Shown: positions 17,794 to 26,660 of the stretch, piece by piece | How positions within the stretch are numbered: the first letter of the stretch is position 1 | Layout: each line of letters starts with the position of its first letter | Assembly: GCA_964400685.1 (NCBI GenBank) | Contig: CAYNVT010000010.1 | Span: 1 to 55,940, forward strand | DNA length: 55,940 nucleotides | Source: DATCTV01 sp964400685 | GTDB taxonomy: Bacteria; Desulfobacterota; Desulfomonilia; UBA1062 | Direction of reading: 5' to 3' | Position numbers and translations under genes: made by a program | The notes under the pieces: generated by a model | What the model was told of the DNA's origin: nothing | Seen by the model: the letters and a program-made list of their open reading frames with translations, nothing else | The model's database searches: none

Positions 17794-19866
17794 ATGAAGG
17801 GAAACGATGTAATGACAATCGATGAATTCGAGGGCAAGAAGCTTCTTAAACAGTACGGAATAGACGCAATAGAAGAGTTCCTCTGCCATGACGCTGCATC
17901 GGCATGCGCAGCGGCTGAAAAACTGGGTCATCCTGTCGCCGCTAAAGTCTGTTCAGCTGATATCCTTCACAAGACAGAGACGAAAGGCGTAATCCTGAAT
18001 ATCGCAGATTCAGGCGAAATGAAGAAAGCGGCCATGGAACTCTCTGAAAGGTTCCCGGGCAGAAACCTCCTTATCCAGAAAATGGCCAGGAAAGGAATCG
18101 AACTCATAATCGGGGCCAGGAGCGACCCTGTTTACGGGCCGGTTATTCTGGCAGGGTTCGGAGGGATATTCACCGAAGTCTTCAGGGATACATCCATCGA
18201 ACTTGCCCCAATAGATAAAAAGACGGCTATGAAAATGCTCCAAAGCCTCAGGGGGGCGTCCCTTCTCATGGGTTTCAGGGGCCATGAAGGCGCCGACGTC
18301 GAGAAGATCGCCAGTTGTCTTATAGGCATCTCAAATCTCATGATGGAACGGGAAGATATCAGCGAGATAGACATAAACCCGCTCATAGCAACATCCGAGA
18401 GGGCAGTTGCAGTCGATGCGCTTATAAGACTCAACGGCTCTCCTGCCGGAAAAAAGAAGAAGGCTTCAGACAGCCGTACCGTGGACCCTTTCTTCAACCC
18501 GGAGAAAGTGGCCCTGATTGGCGCATCCCGCAGTCATGGAAAAGGCGGCAACATCATACTGAGAAATACAATAAAGGCCGGTTTCAGGGGCGAACTGATA
18601 CCTGTCAATCCGTCAGTTAATGAAATACTGGGCCTCAAGGCATACAAATCGGTCAGAGACATCCCCGGCCCAGTCGACCTTGCAATGATAGTCATACCCA
18701 AGACCGCCGTGAAAGAGGCCATTTCAGACTGCGAGGCTAAAGGGGTCAAGGCTGTCATCCTGAGCACAGGCGGATATTCCGATATCGGTCATGCCGGCAC
18801 GCTCGAACAGGAGGAAATCGTCGAGCAGACAAAAAAAGCCGGAATAAGGCTGATGGGTCCGAACAGCATCGGAACGATCAATCCCGCTTCAGGCCTGGCA
18901 ACTTCCATAGTCGGGCTCGAACCCATCATGCCCGGAGGGGTTTCCCTGATAGGCCAGTCAGGGGTTTTCTCATCCGGCTGGGGCAGATGGATAGCGGACA
19001 TGAAACCATTCGGGATATCAAAGATCGCCTGCATCGGGAACAAGGGCGACATAAACGAATGCGACCTGATCGAATACATGGCGACCGATGAAAAGACGAC
19101 AACACTGGGCATGTACCTGGAAGGGGTGATCGACGGCGAAAGGTTCATCAGGGCATCATTAAAAGCCAGCTCGAAAAAGCCGGTAGTAGTGGTCAAGTCG
19201 GGAAAGACAGAGGCCGGCGCCCAGGCAATAGCCTCCCACACGGGTTCTCTCGCAGGTTCGGACGAGGTGTTCAATGCGGTTTGCAGAAGGACAGGCCTTA
19301 TCCGAACTCCCGATTCAGAAAGCTTCTTCGATACGCTGGCCGCCTTTGAAGCCCTGCCTCTGCCGAGGGGCAACAGGATGGGGGTTCTGTCCATCACCGG
19401 GATGGGTTGCGTCGTGACAACGGATGCATGCGACGAACACGGGATAGAACTTCCTGAACTGAGGCCTGAAACACTCAAAAGGCTCGGCGAGGTGATGCCT
19501 TCATGGGCCCCTGTCAGGAACCCTGTAGACATCTGGTCTGCAACCGAACAGCATGGCTCGAAAAAGACCATGAGCCATATTGCCTCGTGCCTGCTTGACC
19601 AGAAGGACATCGACGCTGTCATGATAATATTCGTGCTCATGCCTGAAACCATATATGATATCGAGGAGGCCTTCGGAGACATCATCAGGGCGCATCCCCA
19701 TAAGCCTGTTTTTGCAACCTATTACGGGGGCACTGAAAAAGAGGCCAGACATGTGCATGAAGGCTTCATGAAACTCGGCGTCCCGTCATATCCCACTCCG
19801 GAGCGTGCCATCTATGCATTCAGCTGCATGGTCAGATATGCAAGATTTAAGGGGCTGATTAAATAA
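17794..19866 (+). CDS. NDP-forming acyl-CoA synthetase (fused ATP-grasp and CoA-ligase)
   Basis: A 690-residue acyl/acetyl-CoA synthetase of the ADP-forming type, which interconverts acyl-CoA, ADP and phosphate with acid, ATP and CoA and can make ATP from CoA esters. Domain order is beta-then-alpha: an ATP-grasp domain (about 8-215) with the phosphate-handling H59 in DILHKTETKGV, then the CoA-binding domain (about 231-330, PEKVALIGASRSHGKGG) and ligase domains. H482 in ASHTGSLAGSDEVF sits where the phosphohistidine of the alpha subunit is expected. Strong AAGGAAGGG precedes the ATG. It is a single-gene unit divergent from the glycosyltransferase. The acid used is not deducible. Confidence 0.92.
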   Translation: MKGNDVMTIDEFEGKKLLKQYGIDAIEEFLCHDAASACAAAEKLGHPVAAKVCSADILHKTETKGVILNIADSGEMKKAAMELSERFPGRNLLIQKMARKGIELIIGARSDPVYGPVILAGFGGIFTEVFRDTSIELAPIDKKTAMKMLQSLRGASLLMGFRGHEGADVEKIASCLIGISNLMMEREDISEIDINPLIATSERAVAVDALIRLNGSPAGKKKKASDSRTVDPFFNPEKVALIGASRSHGKGGNIILRNTIKAGFRGELIPVNPSVNEILGLKAYKSVRDIPGPVDLAMIVIPKTAVKEAISDCEAKGVKAVILSTGGYSDIGHAGTLEQEEIVEQTKKAGIRLMGPNSIGTINPASGLATSIVGLEPIMPGGVSLIGQSGVFSSGWGRWIADMKPFGISKIACIGNKGDINECDLIEYMATDEKTTTLGMYLEGVIDGERFIRASLKASSKKPVVVVKSGKTEAGAQAIASHTGSLAGSDEVFNAVCRRTGLIRTPDSESFFDTLAAFEALPLPRGNRMGVLSITGMGCVVTTDACDEHGIELPELRPETLKRLGEVMPSWAPVRNPVDIWSATEQHGSKKTMSHIASCLLDQKDIDAVMIIFVLMPETIYDIEEAFGDIIRAHPHKPVFATYYGGTEKEARHVHEGFMKLGVPSYPTPERAIYAFSCMVRYARFKGLIK

Positions 19867-19970
19867 GGGACAGGTTTGCTTCCGTCAGTATTTCCTTCAG
19901 GGTTCAGTCTGGCAGGAACCGGATACCAGGCGCCTCCCGGAATATCGCAAACAGGAAATAGATCATCCGC

Positions 19971-21737
19971 TTAATACCCTCCTGTCGGCATGCTCTCGAG
20001 GACGTCGTCGATAGCGCAGGCCGGGCATTCGACTTCAGCGGCAGTTTCGACGTTATCAGTCATGTGAGGTATGCCCTGCCCTATCACAAGATGCTTTCCG
20101 TCGCCGTATTCATCCCACTGCGGCTGAGAGGAACTTACGTTCGGATCGCCATACCAGGCAAAGCTTCCCCAGTAGGCCATCATTTCATTTGATATGAGGT
20201 TCCTCTCAGGCTCGTTCTCATCGTCCCACATCAGCCCGATCAGGCTTTGGCCCTGAGGAAGGAAATTTCCGAACATGAAAGGTACATCCTCTGCATGGGA
20301 ACCGCCCAGCAGGAATTTAAAAGGCCCGGTTCCATTATCCCAGACGAAATTATACGCATAGACTGAATCGCCGTATGAGGACATCAGGCCTGCGGTATAA
20401 TCGACTCCATAATTGCGGAAAACCACCTGCCCTGCCGATACGCCCTGTTCGTATATTTCCGCGGCGCCTGCGCCTATGATATCTTCCACAGTAAGGGTGG
20501 AGACCTCAGGGTCATAATCCCTTATCAGGTTGTACAGGTCTTCAGAATCCACTAGAAACATCATCAGAAACATTTTCAGTTCGCTCGAATTGCAGCCTAT
20601 TATCACCGGCACATGACTGTAATCACCGTCCCTGATCTTGAGCAGGATTCTTTCATCGATCACTGTCCCGTCTTCGAAAATCCCGAACATGGCATCGCTT
20701 ATATTGCCCTGGTTGTCCGAGGTGCCTCCGGTTTTGGTAGCAACGGCCGAGTCATATATTTTTTCAGCAGGAAGATTTCTGAGATATTCGCCCAGGGCGG
20801 TGCCTTCCTCTTCAATTATGGCGTCCGCTTCGTCATTGTCGCCTGCGCGTCCTTCCTGTATGAGCAGCCGCCTTATAACGTTAAGGGTCCATTTCTGTGC
20901 GGACGACATTGAAGACGAAATCATGAAGCCGCTGTGAATAGCAGCCTTGTGAAAGAGTCCTTCGGCCAATGGAGACACCATAAGGGACAGAACGTTCATC
21001 GCCCCTGCCGATTGTCCCGCGATTGTGACATTGGCCGGATTGCCGCCGAAGGACTCTATATTGTCCCGCACCCATTCAAGAGACTTTATGATGTCGAGTG
21101 TTCCGTAATTACCGGAATCGTCAAGGCTGTCTCCCGTATTGAGCACCGGGTGATAAAACCAGCCCATAAGCCCTAACCTGTAGTTAATCGTAACCACTAT
21201 CATATTGGCCTTTGCGCTCAGATGCGCTCCGTTGTAGACATCGAGGCCGGATGAGCCGATAAGGTTAGCCCCTCCATGAATATATACAAAAACAGGCAGA
21301 TTCTCCTCAATCGTGTCCGGTCTCCAGATATTAAGGCAAAGGCAGTCCTCGCAACCCTGAGGTTTGCCGAAAAAATCATAGTCAATCCAGTTGAGAGCCG
21401 TGCCGTATTGCACGCATGCATCGCAGAACGAGTCGGCATTCCGAACCCCCTGCCATGAATCGGGGTCCCTCGGCGCCATCCATCGCAGTTCACCCTGAGG
21501 TGCCCTGGCATATTTAATTCCAAGCCATGAAAGTGTGCCGTATTTGTCTGCTGCACCCCTGACCTGGCCATAGACTGTATCCCTTACAAGTGATGACTGA
21601 GTAGGTTCCCCTGAATTATCACTGTTGCTTGAACAGCCTGGAGAGAGAATAACTGCAATACAGAAAAGGAATATTTTCATTTTTATTGAAGAAAGCATAT
21701 TCCCTTTACTATGGCATGCCATGGGTTCATTCATCAT
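19971..21737 (-). CDS. Lipoprotein carboxylesterase, type B
   Basis: A 588-residue alpha/beta-hydrolase of the carboxylesterase/cholinesterase class. The signal peptide ends in a lipobox, LSPGC with C35, so it should be lipid-anchored in the envelope. Visible catalytic features are the oxyanion HGGA (154-157), the nucleophile elbow GQSAG (S243) after GGNPANVTIA, and a His in GGSHAEDVPFMFG. PQGELRWMAPRDPDSWQGV is typical of the family. A GAGG lies just before the two ATG codons at 21737 and 21734; starting at 21680 would give a shorter signal peptide but has no ribosome site. It probably cleaves an ester outside the inner membrane. It is divergent from the small zinc-protein operon. Confidence 0.9.
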   Translation of the reverse strand: MMNEPMACHSKGNMLSSIKMKIFLFCIAVILSPGCSSNSDNSGEPTQSSLVRDTVYGQVRGAADKYGTLSWLGIKYARAPQGELRWMAPRDPDSWQGVRNADSFCDACVQYGTALNWIDYDFFGKPQGCEDCLCLNIWRPDTIEENLPVFVYIHGGANLIGSSGLDVYNGAHLSAKANMIVVTINYRLGLMGWFYHPVLNTGDSLDDSGNYGTLDIIKSLEWVRDNIESFGGNPANVTIAGQSAGAMNVLSLMVSPLAEGLFHKAAIHSGFMISSSMSSAQKWTLNVIRRLLIQEGRAGDNDEADAIIEEEGTALGEYLRNLPAEKIYDSAVATKTGGTSDNQGNISDAMFGIFEDGTVIDERILLKIRDGDYSHVPVIIGCNSSELKMFLMMFLVDSEDLYNLIRDYDPEVSTLTVEDIIGAGAAEIYEQGVSAGQVVFRNYGVDYTAGLMSSYGDSVYAYNFVWDNGTGPFKFLLGGSHAEDVPFMFGNFLPQGQSLIGLMWDDENEPERNLISNEMMAYWGSFAWYGDPNVSSSQPQWDEYGDGKHLVIGQGIPHMTDNVETAAEVECPACAIDDVLESMPTGGY

Positions 21738-21924
21738 TCACCTCACATCTTTCATATCCTGATAATATTATCGGCAATACCGATGTTAAGAATGAACGCA
21801 CCATAAACTCGGGTGCAGATATACGGCAGCAATACCATAAACCCCTTTTTTGTCGGAGTATTAAAATATTAGATATTACGCAATATCAAAGGGTTATATT
21901 TTATATTTCAATTCTGCTGATTTT

Positions 21925-21940
21925 TGGCACGCATCTGGCT
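21925..21940 (+). promoter_or_regulatory. Sigma-54 (-24/-12) type promoter
   Basis: TGGCACG-CATC-TGGC-T matches the sigma-54 consensus TGGCACG-N4-TTGC-W with one difference in the minus-12 element and the required GG-N10-GC spacing. It lies 34 nt before the zinc-protein start at 21974. Two short palindromes further upstream (GATAATATTATC and ATCGG-N5-CCGAT, near 21760-21785) could be activator sites. No sigma-54 activator gene is in the window. Confidence 0.6.
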
Positions 21941-21973
21941 TGGTGTTAGCCAACCGAAAAGGAGGATCCACAA

Positions 21974-22210
21974 ATGAAGAAATCAAATAAAAATAACACC
22001 TGTATGATATGCAGAAATGAAGAGGCAACAACCACATGTGATCATTGCGGTAAACCGATATGCAAAGATTGCAGCTTACTTGAAATCTGGGGAACGGGTG
22101 CCGAAGATCTGAGTGCGAAATATCTCTGCCCCGTCTGCAAGGAAAATCCCGATGTCAATCCATGGGGCGCTCATACCCTAGAAGCCGAGAAACTGGCGAA
22201 AGCGGCCTGA
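21974..22210 (+). CDS. Small four-CxxC zinc-binding protein
   Basis: A 78-residue cytoplasmic protein with four Cys pairs: CMIC, CDHC, CKDC and CPVC, spaced like a B-box or double zinc-ribbon that would bind two zinc ions. The C-terminal third (PWGAHTLEAEKLAKAA) is a charged helix. AAGGAGGATCC stands well placed before the ATG. It is first in a run of same-strand genes for CoA metabolism and lies right behind the sigma-54-like promoter, so it may serve the operon as a regulator or adaptor. I do not recognise a named family. Confidence 0.75.
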   Translation: MKKSNKNNTCMICRNEEATTTCDHCGKPICKDCSLLEIWGTGAEDLSAKYLCPVCKENPDVNPWGAHTLEAEKLAKAA

Positions 22211-22275
22211 TAGGTCAAGCTGGAAAAATTAACTGTTCATTCAGTAATACTTTATCTGCTTAAGAGGTATATGGC

Positions 22276-23223
22276 ATGGATGGAATTGAAAGGGTTGCGG
22301 TAATAGGCACAGGAGTGATAGGCTCCGCCTGGGTATCGCTGTTCGCCCAGAAAGGATACCAGGTATTAGCCTATTCGAGAAGGCCTGAAACAAGGGAAAA
22401 GGGATATCGCCAGGTCTGCTCCAACCTCGATTTCTTTGTCGAAAAAGGTGTACTGACCCTGCAGGAACGCAATCAGGCCGTTGAACGCGTCAGATTTGTT
22501 TCAGAAATCAAGGACGCAGTCAGCGATGCCCATTTCATTGAAGAATGCTCCGGCGAAACCTATGAAATCAAGAAGCCCATATTCGAGGAGATTGACAGCT
22601 TTGCACCGGCTTCGACAATAATCGGGAGCAGCTCTTCGGGCCTTTGCATGAGCGAGATTCAGCAGTCGGTTAAGCATAAGGACAGGTGCGTCATTACCCA
22701 TCCCTGGAACCCGCCGCACCTTATACCCCTTATCGAAATCGTACCCGGCAGGGATACGTCCGAAGCCACGGTCAACACCAGCATCAAATTCATGGAGCAT
22801 CTGGGCAAGGTGCCTGTGCTTGTTAAAAAAGAGGTGCCGGGATTCATCGGAAACAGGCTTGCAGTGGCGCTTTGGCGCGAAGCCATCGACCTGGTTGAAA
22901 ACGGTGTCGCCAGTGTGGAAGATGTCGACAAGGCCCTTTATGCAGGCCCGGGACTAAGATGGGCGCTGATGGGCTCGCATATGATCTACCATCTGGGCGG
23001 CGGGGAAGACGGCGGGGTCGGCCATTTCATCGACGGTATCGGTAACACGACATTCAAGGCGATCTGGGAAGAGCTCACCACCTGGAACTATATAACAGAA
23101 CCGATGAAGGAAAAACTCATCGAAGGCATTCAGGAAGAGATGAAAGGCCGCAGTTTCAAGGATTTTGTCAAGTGGCGGGATGACAAGATATTCGAGCTTA
23201 TAAAGCTTGTCTATGGAGGCTGA
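22276..23223 (+). CDS. 3-hydroxyacyl-CoA dehydrogenase family protein, carnitine-dehydrogenase/CRYL1-like subgroup
   Basis: A 315-residue NAD-dependent dehydrogenase. The Rossmann motif VAVIGTGVIGSAW (GxGxxG at 11-16) opens the protein, the catalytic H142 lies in THPWNPPHLIPLIEIVPG, and the C-terminal domain has KKEVPGFIGNRL and GLRWALMGSHMIYHLGGG. The HPWNPPHL and GLRWxxMG stretches are nearer to L-carnitine dehydrogenase and L-gulonate dehydrogenase than to fatty acid HADH, so the substrate may be a free 3-hydroxy acid rather than a CoA ester. AAGAGG precedes the start. It is followed almost without gap by the CoA-transferase gene. Confidence 0.87.
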   Translation: MDGIERVAVIGTGVIGSAWVSLFAQKGYQVLAYSRRPETREKGYRQVCSNLDFFVEKGVLTLQERNQAVERVRFVSEIKDAVSDAHFIEECSGETYEIKKPIFEEIDSFAPASTIIGSSSSGLCMSEIQQSVKHKDRCVITHPWNPPHLIPLIEIVPGRDTSEATVNTSIKFMEHLGKVPVLVKKEVPGFIGNRLAVALWREAIDLVENGVASVEDVDKALYAGPGLRWALMGSHMIYHLGGGEDGGVGHFIDGIGNTTFKAIWEELTTWNYITEPMKEKLIEGIQEEMKGRSFKDFVKWRDDKIFELIKLVYGG

Positions 23224-23224
23224 C

Positions 23225-24796
23225 ATGTCTGGCAAAATCATGAGTGTGGAGCAGGCGATCGGCCTGATAAAAGACGGCGATACAGTTGCTGTAGGCGGTT
23301 TTGTCGGCAATGCTCACCCTGAAGAACTCACGTCCGGCATTGAACGCATATTCCTTGAAAAAGGCCGCCCTAAGAACCTTACCATAGTAGGCGCCGCCGG
23401 TCAGGGAGACGGCAAGGATAAAGGGCTCAACCATCTTGCGCATGAAGGCCTGATCAAACGGGTGATCGAAGGCTACTGGAACCTGGCCCCAAGACTGGGC
23501 AAACTGGCGCTCGAGAACAAGGTTGAGGCATATAATTTCCCCCAGGGCGCAATCTCATGCCTATTCCGAGAGATAGCGGGCAAACGCCTTGGATTCATTA
23601 CGCACACCGGGCTTAAAACCTTTGTTGATCCCAGGCTTGAAGGCGGAAAAGTAAATGCCAGAACCACCGAAGACCTTGTCGAACTGATCAGAATAAACGG
23701 ACAGGAACGCCTGTTCTACAAGGCATTCCCGATAAATGTGGCGCTCATCCGCGGCACGACCGCGGACAAGCAGGGAAACATCCGCATGGAGAAAGAGAGT
23801 ACATCGCTCGAGATGCTTTCCATGGCTCAGGCGGCAAGAAATTCAGGCGGGATAGTAATCGCTCAGGTGGAGAGGATATCAGAGAACGGCAGGTTCAGGC
23901 CCATGGATGTCAGGGTACCTGGAATATTTGTTGATGCTGTTGTTGTCGCAAAACCTGAGAACCACTGGCAGACCTTTCTCGAAGTGTACAACCCGGCCTA
24001 TACGGGCGAAATTTACGCCCCAATGGAAAATATGGAATCCATGGCGTTCACGACGCGCAAGATCATCAGCCGCAGAGCGGCAATGGAACTCTCACCCGGG
24101 GCAATAGTCAATCTCGGCATTGGAATGGCGGACGGTATAGCTGCAGTGGCCGCCGAAGAGGGCATACACAACCTGTTCACTCTCACGGTGGAGTCCGGGC
24201 CGATCGGAGGGGTGCCTGCCATGGGTCTCAGTTTCGGGGCCTCATCAAACGCGCAGGCGATAATCGATCAGCCGTACATGTTCGATTTCTATGACGGCAA
24301 CGGCCTCGATATGGCGTTTCTGGGCATGGCACAGACGGACAGGCACGGTAATCTCAATGTCAGCAGGTTCGGAACCAGAATGGCGGGCTGCGGCGGATTT
24401 ATCAACATTACGCAGAATGCCAGAGAGGTCATGTTTATCGGGACTCTTACCGTCGGTTCCGAAGTCGAGGTGCGTGACGGCAGAATGAAGGTCGTCAATC
24501 AGGGACGCGGAAAGAAATTTGTCGAGCATGTCGAGCAGATCACTTTCAGCGGCGAATATGCACGCGAGACCGGGCAGAAGGTTCTCTATATCACTGAGCG
24601 CGCCGTATTCGAGCTCAGGGAAGAAGGCGTAACGCTGACGGAAATCGCACCTGGGCTCGACCTTGAACGTGACGTGCTTGACGAGATGGAATTTGTTCCG
24701 CACATCTCTCCTGATATGCGTCTCATGGATGAAAGGATTTTCCTCGATGAAAAGATGGGAATCCATGATGAAATTTTAAGTAAAAGAAAAAACTGA
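23225..24796 (+). CDS. Fused acyl-CoA:acetate/3-ketoacid CoA-transferase (YdiF/SCOT-like)
   Basis: A 523-residue family I CoA-transferase carrying both halves in one chain. The N-terminal half starts with VEQAIGLIKDGDTVAVGGFVG, and the C-terminal half holds the catalytic Glu, about residue 323, in LTVESGPIGGVPAMGLSFG. Such enzymes move CoA between short-chain acyl-CoA and acetate or a keto acid through a glutamyl-CoA thioester. The start at 23225 is chosen because GGAGG lies 5 nt upstream; an earlier in-frame ATG at 23207 overlaps the dehydrogenase gene without a ribosome site. The gene begins 1 nt after that stop, so the two are coupled. Confidence 0.92.
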   Translation: MSGKIMSVEQAIGLIKDGDTVAVGGFVGNAHPEELTSGIERIFLEKGRPKNLTIVGAAGQGDGKDKGLNHLAHEGLIKRVIEGYWNLAPRLGKLALENKVEAYNFPQGAISCLFREIAGKRLGFITHTGLKTFVDPRLEGGKVNARTTEDLVELIRINGQERLFYKAFPINVALIRGTTADKQGNIRMEKESTSLEMLSMAQAARNSGGIVIAQVERISENGRFRPMDVRVPGIFVDAVVVAKPENHWQTFLEVYNPAYTGEIYAPMENMESMAFTTRKIISRRAAMELSPGAIVNLGIGMADGIAAVAAEEGIHNLFTLTVESGPIGGVPAMGLSFGASSNAQAIIDQPYMFDFYDGNGLDMAFLGMAQTDRHGNLNVSRFGTRMAGCGGFINITQNAREVMFIGTLTVGSEVEVRDGRMKVVNQGRGKKFVEHVEQITFSGEYARETGQKVLYITERAVFELREEGVTLTEIAPGLDLERDVLDEMEFVPHISPDMRLMDERIFLDEKMGIHDEILSKRKN

Positions 24797-24813
24797 ACCG
24801 GGGGCGGTTGAGC

Positions 24814-25818
24814 ATGGATATATTAGAGCAAGGTATTGGAGAACTTTTTACCGACCCGGATCCTGATAAAGCGCGTGAATATTTTCGCGGCAAATCACGA
24901 AAAAAGACAAACAAGCAGACAAGCCTGAAAGATGCTATTGAGAGGTTCATCCATAACGGCGATTATCTTGCGATAGGCGGTTTCGGCTCGAACCGGACTC
25001 CTCTGGCTGCCTGCAATGAAATCGTGAGGCAGGGGATCAAAAATCTTGGATTCGCAGGAAACGCTTCCACACATGATTTCCAGGTGCTGGCGGCAGGGGA
25101 AGTCTTTGACCGTGTCGACATGGCCTGCGCCGTAGGAATGGAAGCCAGAGGCATGAGCCTGTGCGCACGCAGATATCTCGAAAGCGGCCGCGTCAGTATC
25201 TGCGAGTGGACGAATTTCGGCATGGCCGCCCGTCTTAAAGCGGCTGCCATGGGTATGCCTTTTATAACTGCGAGAAACATGATGGCTACCGATACATTCA
25301 AATATTCTGCAGCAAAGATCATGAAATGTCCCTTTACCGGCAAACAGCTTGTAATGCAGCCGGCACTGTACCCGGATGTTGCCGTGATACATGTTCATGA
25401 GGCGGACATCTACGGCAACTGCCGAATAAGAGGAAGCTTCTTTTCGGATGATGATATGGCTCAGGCGGCAAAGAAACTGATCATCACGGCGGAACGAATA
25501 ATTCCGAACGATGAGATCAGGCGAAACCCGATGGACACCATCATTCCCTATTACCTTGTGGATGCCGTATGCGAGGTGCCTTACGGGGCATACCCCGGAA
25601 GCATGCCTTATGAATACTTTTCGGATGAGGAACACTTAAGGGAATGGCTTCTGCTTCAGCATGATTCCGCCCGATTCGAGGCATTTCTAAGGCGCAATAT
25701 ATATGAATGTCCGGACCATGCAGCGTACATCCAGATGAACGGAGGCACAGGTAAGCTTAATGAATTAAGGGCGAAAGAACTGATGCTCCACAAGGAGGAC
25801 TCTCATGCGGGACTATAA
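24814..25818 (+). CDS. CoA-transferase subunit A (glutaconate CoA-transferase-like)
   Basis: A 334-residue alpha subunit of a family I, glutaconate-type CoA-transferase. SLKDAIERFIHNGDYLAIGGFGSNRTP is the typical subunit start, and PDVAVIHVHEADIYGNCRIRG a conserved core. The catalytic Glu belongs to the partner encoded next, whose gene overlaps this one by 14 nt. A TTG at 24808 is in frame, but the ATG at 24814 is preferred; a GGGGGCGG upstream may serve as the ribosome site. The N terminus carries about 40 extra residues before the core. Substrate unknown. Confidence 0.88.
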   Translation: MDILEQGIGELFTDPDPDKAREYFRGKSRKKTNKQTSLKDAIERFIHNGDYLAIGGFGSNRTPLAACNEIVRQGIKNLGFAGNASTHDFQVLAAGEVFDRVDMACAVGMEARGMSLCARRYLESGRVSICEWTNFGMAARLKAAAMGMPFITARNMMATDTFKYSAAKIMKCPFTGKQLVMQPALYPDVAVIHVHEADIYGNCRIRGSFFSDDDMAQAAKKLIITAERIIPNDEIRRNPMDTIIPYYLVDAVCEVPYGAYPGSMPYEYFSDEEHLREWLLLQHDSARFEAFLRRNIYECPDHAAYIQMNGGTGKLNELRAKELMLHKEDSHAGL

Positions 25819-26575
25819 TATCATGGAGCTGATGATCTGTGTTGCGGCCCGTGAACTGGGCAACGGCTACACGGCCGGAATAGGAACGGGTGCGCCCTGC
25901 GCCGCCGCTATGCTCGCTCAGAAGACCCTGGCACCTCACCTGGTGATAATGTTCGAATCAGGAGGGATCGATCCTGGGTTACAGGAGATGCCCGTCTCGG
26001 TCGGTGACTCAAGGACATTCAACAGGGCTGTTATGGCAGGAGGCATAATGGAAATAATGCAGGCATGCAGCCGCGGTCTTGTGGACTATTCGATACTGGG
26101 CGGCGCGCAGATCGACATGTACGGAAATATCAATTCAACCATGCTTGGCCGTGATTATTACAAACCATCCATAAGGTTGCCGGGCAGCGGCGGCGCAAAT
26201 GATTTCGCCTCTCTGTGCTGGCGCACGATCATTATGTCAGTGCAGGAAAAAAAGCGTTTCGTAGAAAAGCTCGATTTTATGACAACTCCCGGGTGGCTTC
26301 AAGGCGGGAGTTCCCGCACGGAAAAAGGCTTGCCGCCGGGAACCGGTCCCTACAGGGTTATAACCAATATGGCCGTTATGGACTTCGAACCAGAGAGCAA
26401 ACGCATGAGAGTGATATCAATCAATCCCGGTTATACATTTGAGGACATCCAGAACAACTGCGGATTCGAACTGCTCAAGGCGCCTAAAGTCTTTGTCACA
26501 AAAGCACCGAGTGCACAGGAACTGAAAATCCTGCGTGATGAGATCGACCCGCAAAGGCTTATAATAGGCAGATAA
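25805..26575 (+). CDS. CoA-transferase subunit B (glutaconate CoA-transferase-like)
   Basis: A 256-residue beta subunit. MELMICVAARELGNGYTAGIGTG starts the fold, and E51 in IMFESGGIDPG is at the position of the catalytic Glu of GctB. DMYGNINSTMLG and RLPGSGGANDFASL match the family. It overlaps subunit A by 14 nt with its own AAGGAGG, so equal production of both subunits is expected. It is the last gene of the cluster that starts at 21974. Confidence 0.9.
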   Translation: MRDYNIMELMICVAARELGNGYTAGIGTGAPCAAAMLAQKTLAPHLVIMFESGGIDPGLQEMPVSVGDSRTFNRAVMAGGIMEIMQACSRGLVDYSILGGAQIDMYGNINSTMLGRDYYKPSIRLPGSGGANDFASLCWRTIIMSVQEKKRFVEKLDFMTTPGWLQGGSSRTEKGLPPGTGPYRVITNMAVMDFEPESKRMRVISINPGYTFEDIQNNCGFELLKAPKVFVTKAPSAQELKILRDEIDPQRLIIGR

Positions 26576-26623
26576 AAATATTGCAAAATCCCTGGATTCT
26601 GGTTCTGCATTTCGCATCATACC

Positions 26624-26652
26624 TTGACTCTGTTACACCGTACCGGTAAATT
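26624..26652 (+). promoter_or_regulatory. Sigma-70 promoter of the TonB-like gene
   Basis: TTGACT (26624-26629), 17 nt, TAAATT (26647-26652). The start codon at 26661 follows so closely that transcription would begin about 2 nt before it, giving a leaderless or nearly leaderless message; no ribosome site is visible. Confidence 0.5.
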
Positions 26653-26660
26653 GAATTCAT

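Noticed and set aside
18789..19685. 298-residue open frame opposite the NDP-forming acyl-CoA synthetase
   Set aside because: It lies wholly antisense to a gene with clear motifs and shows no domain of its own; an effect of codon bias.
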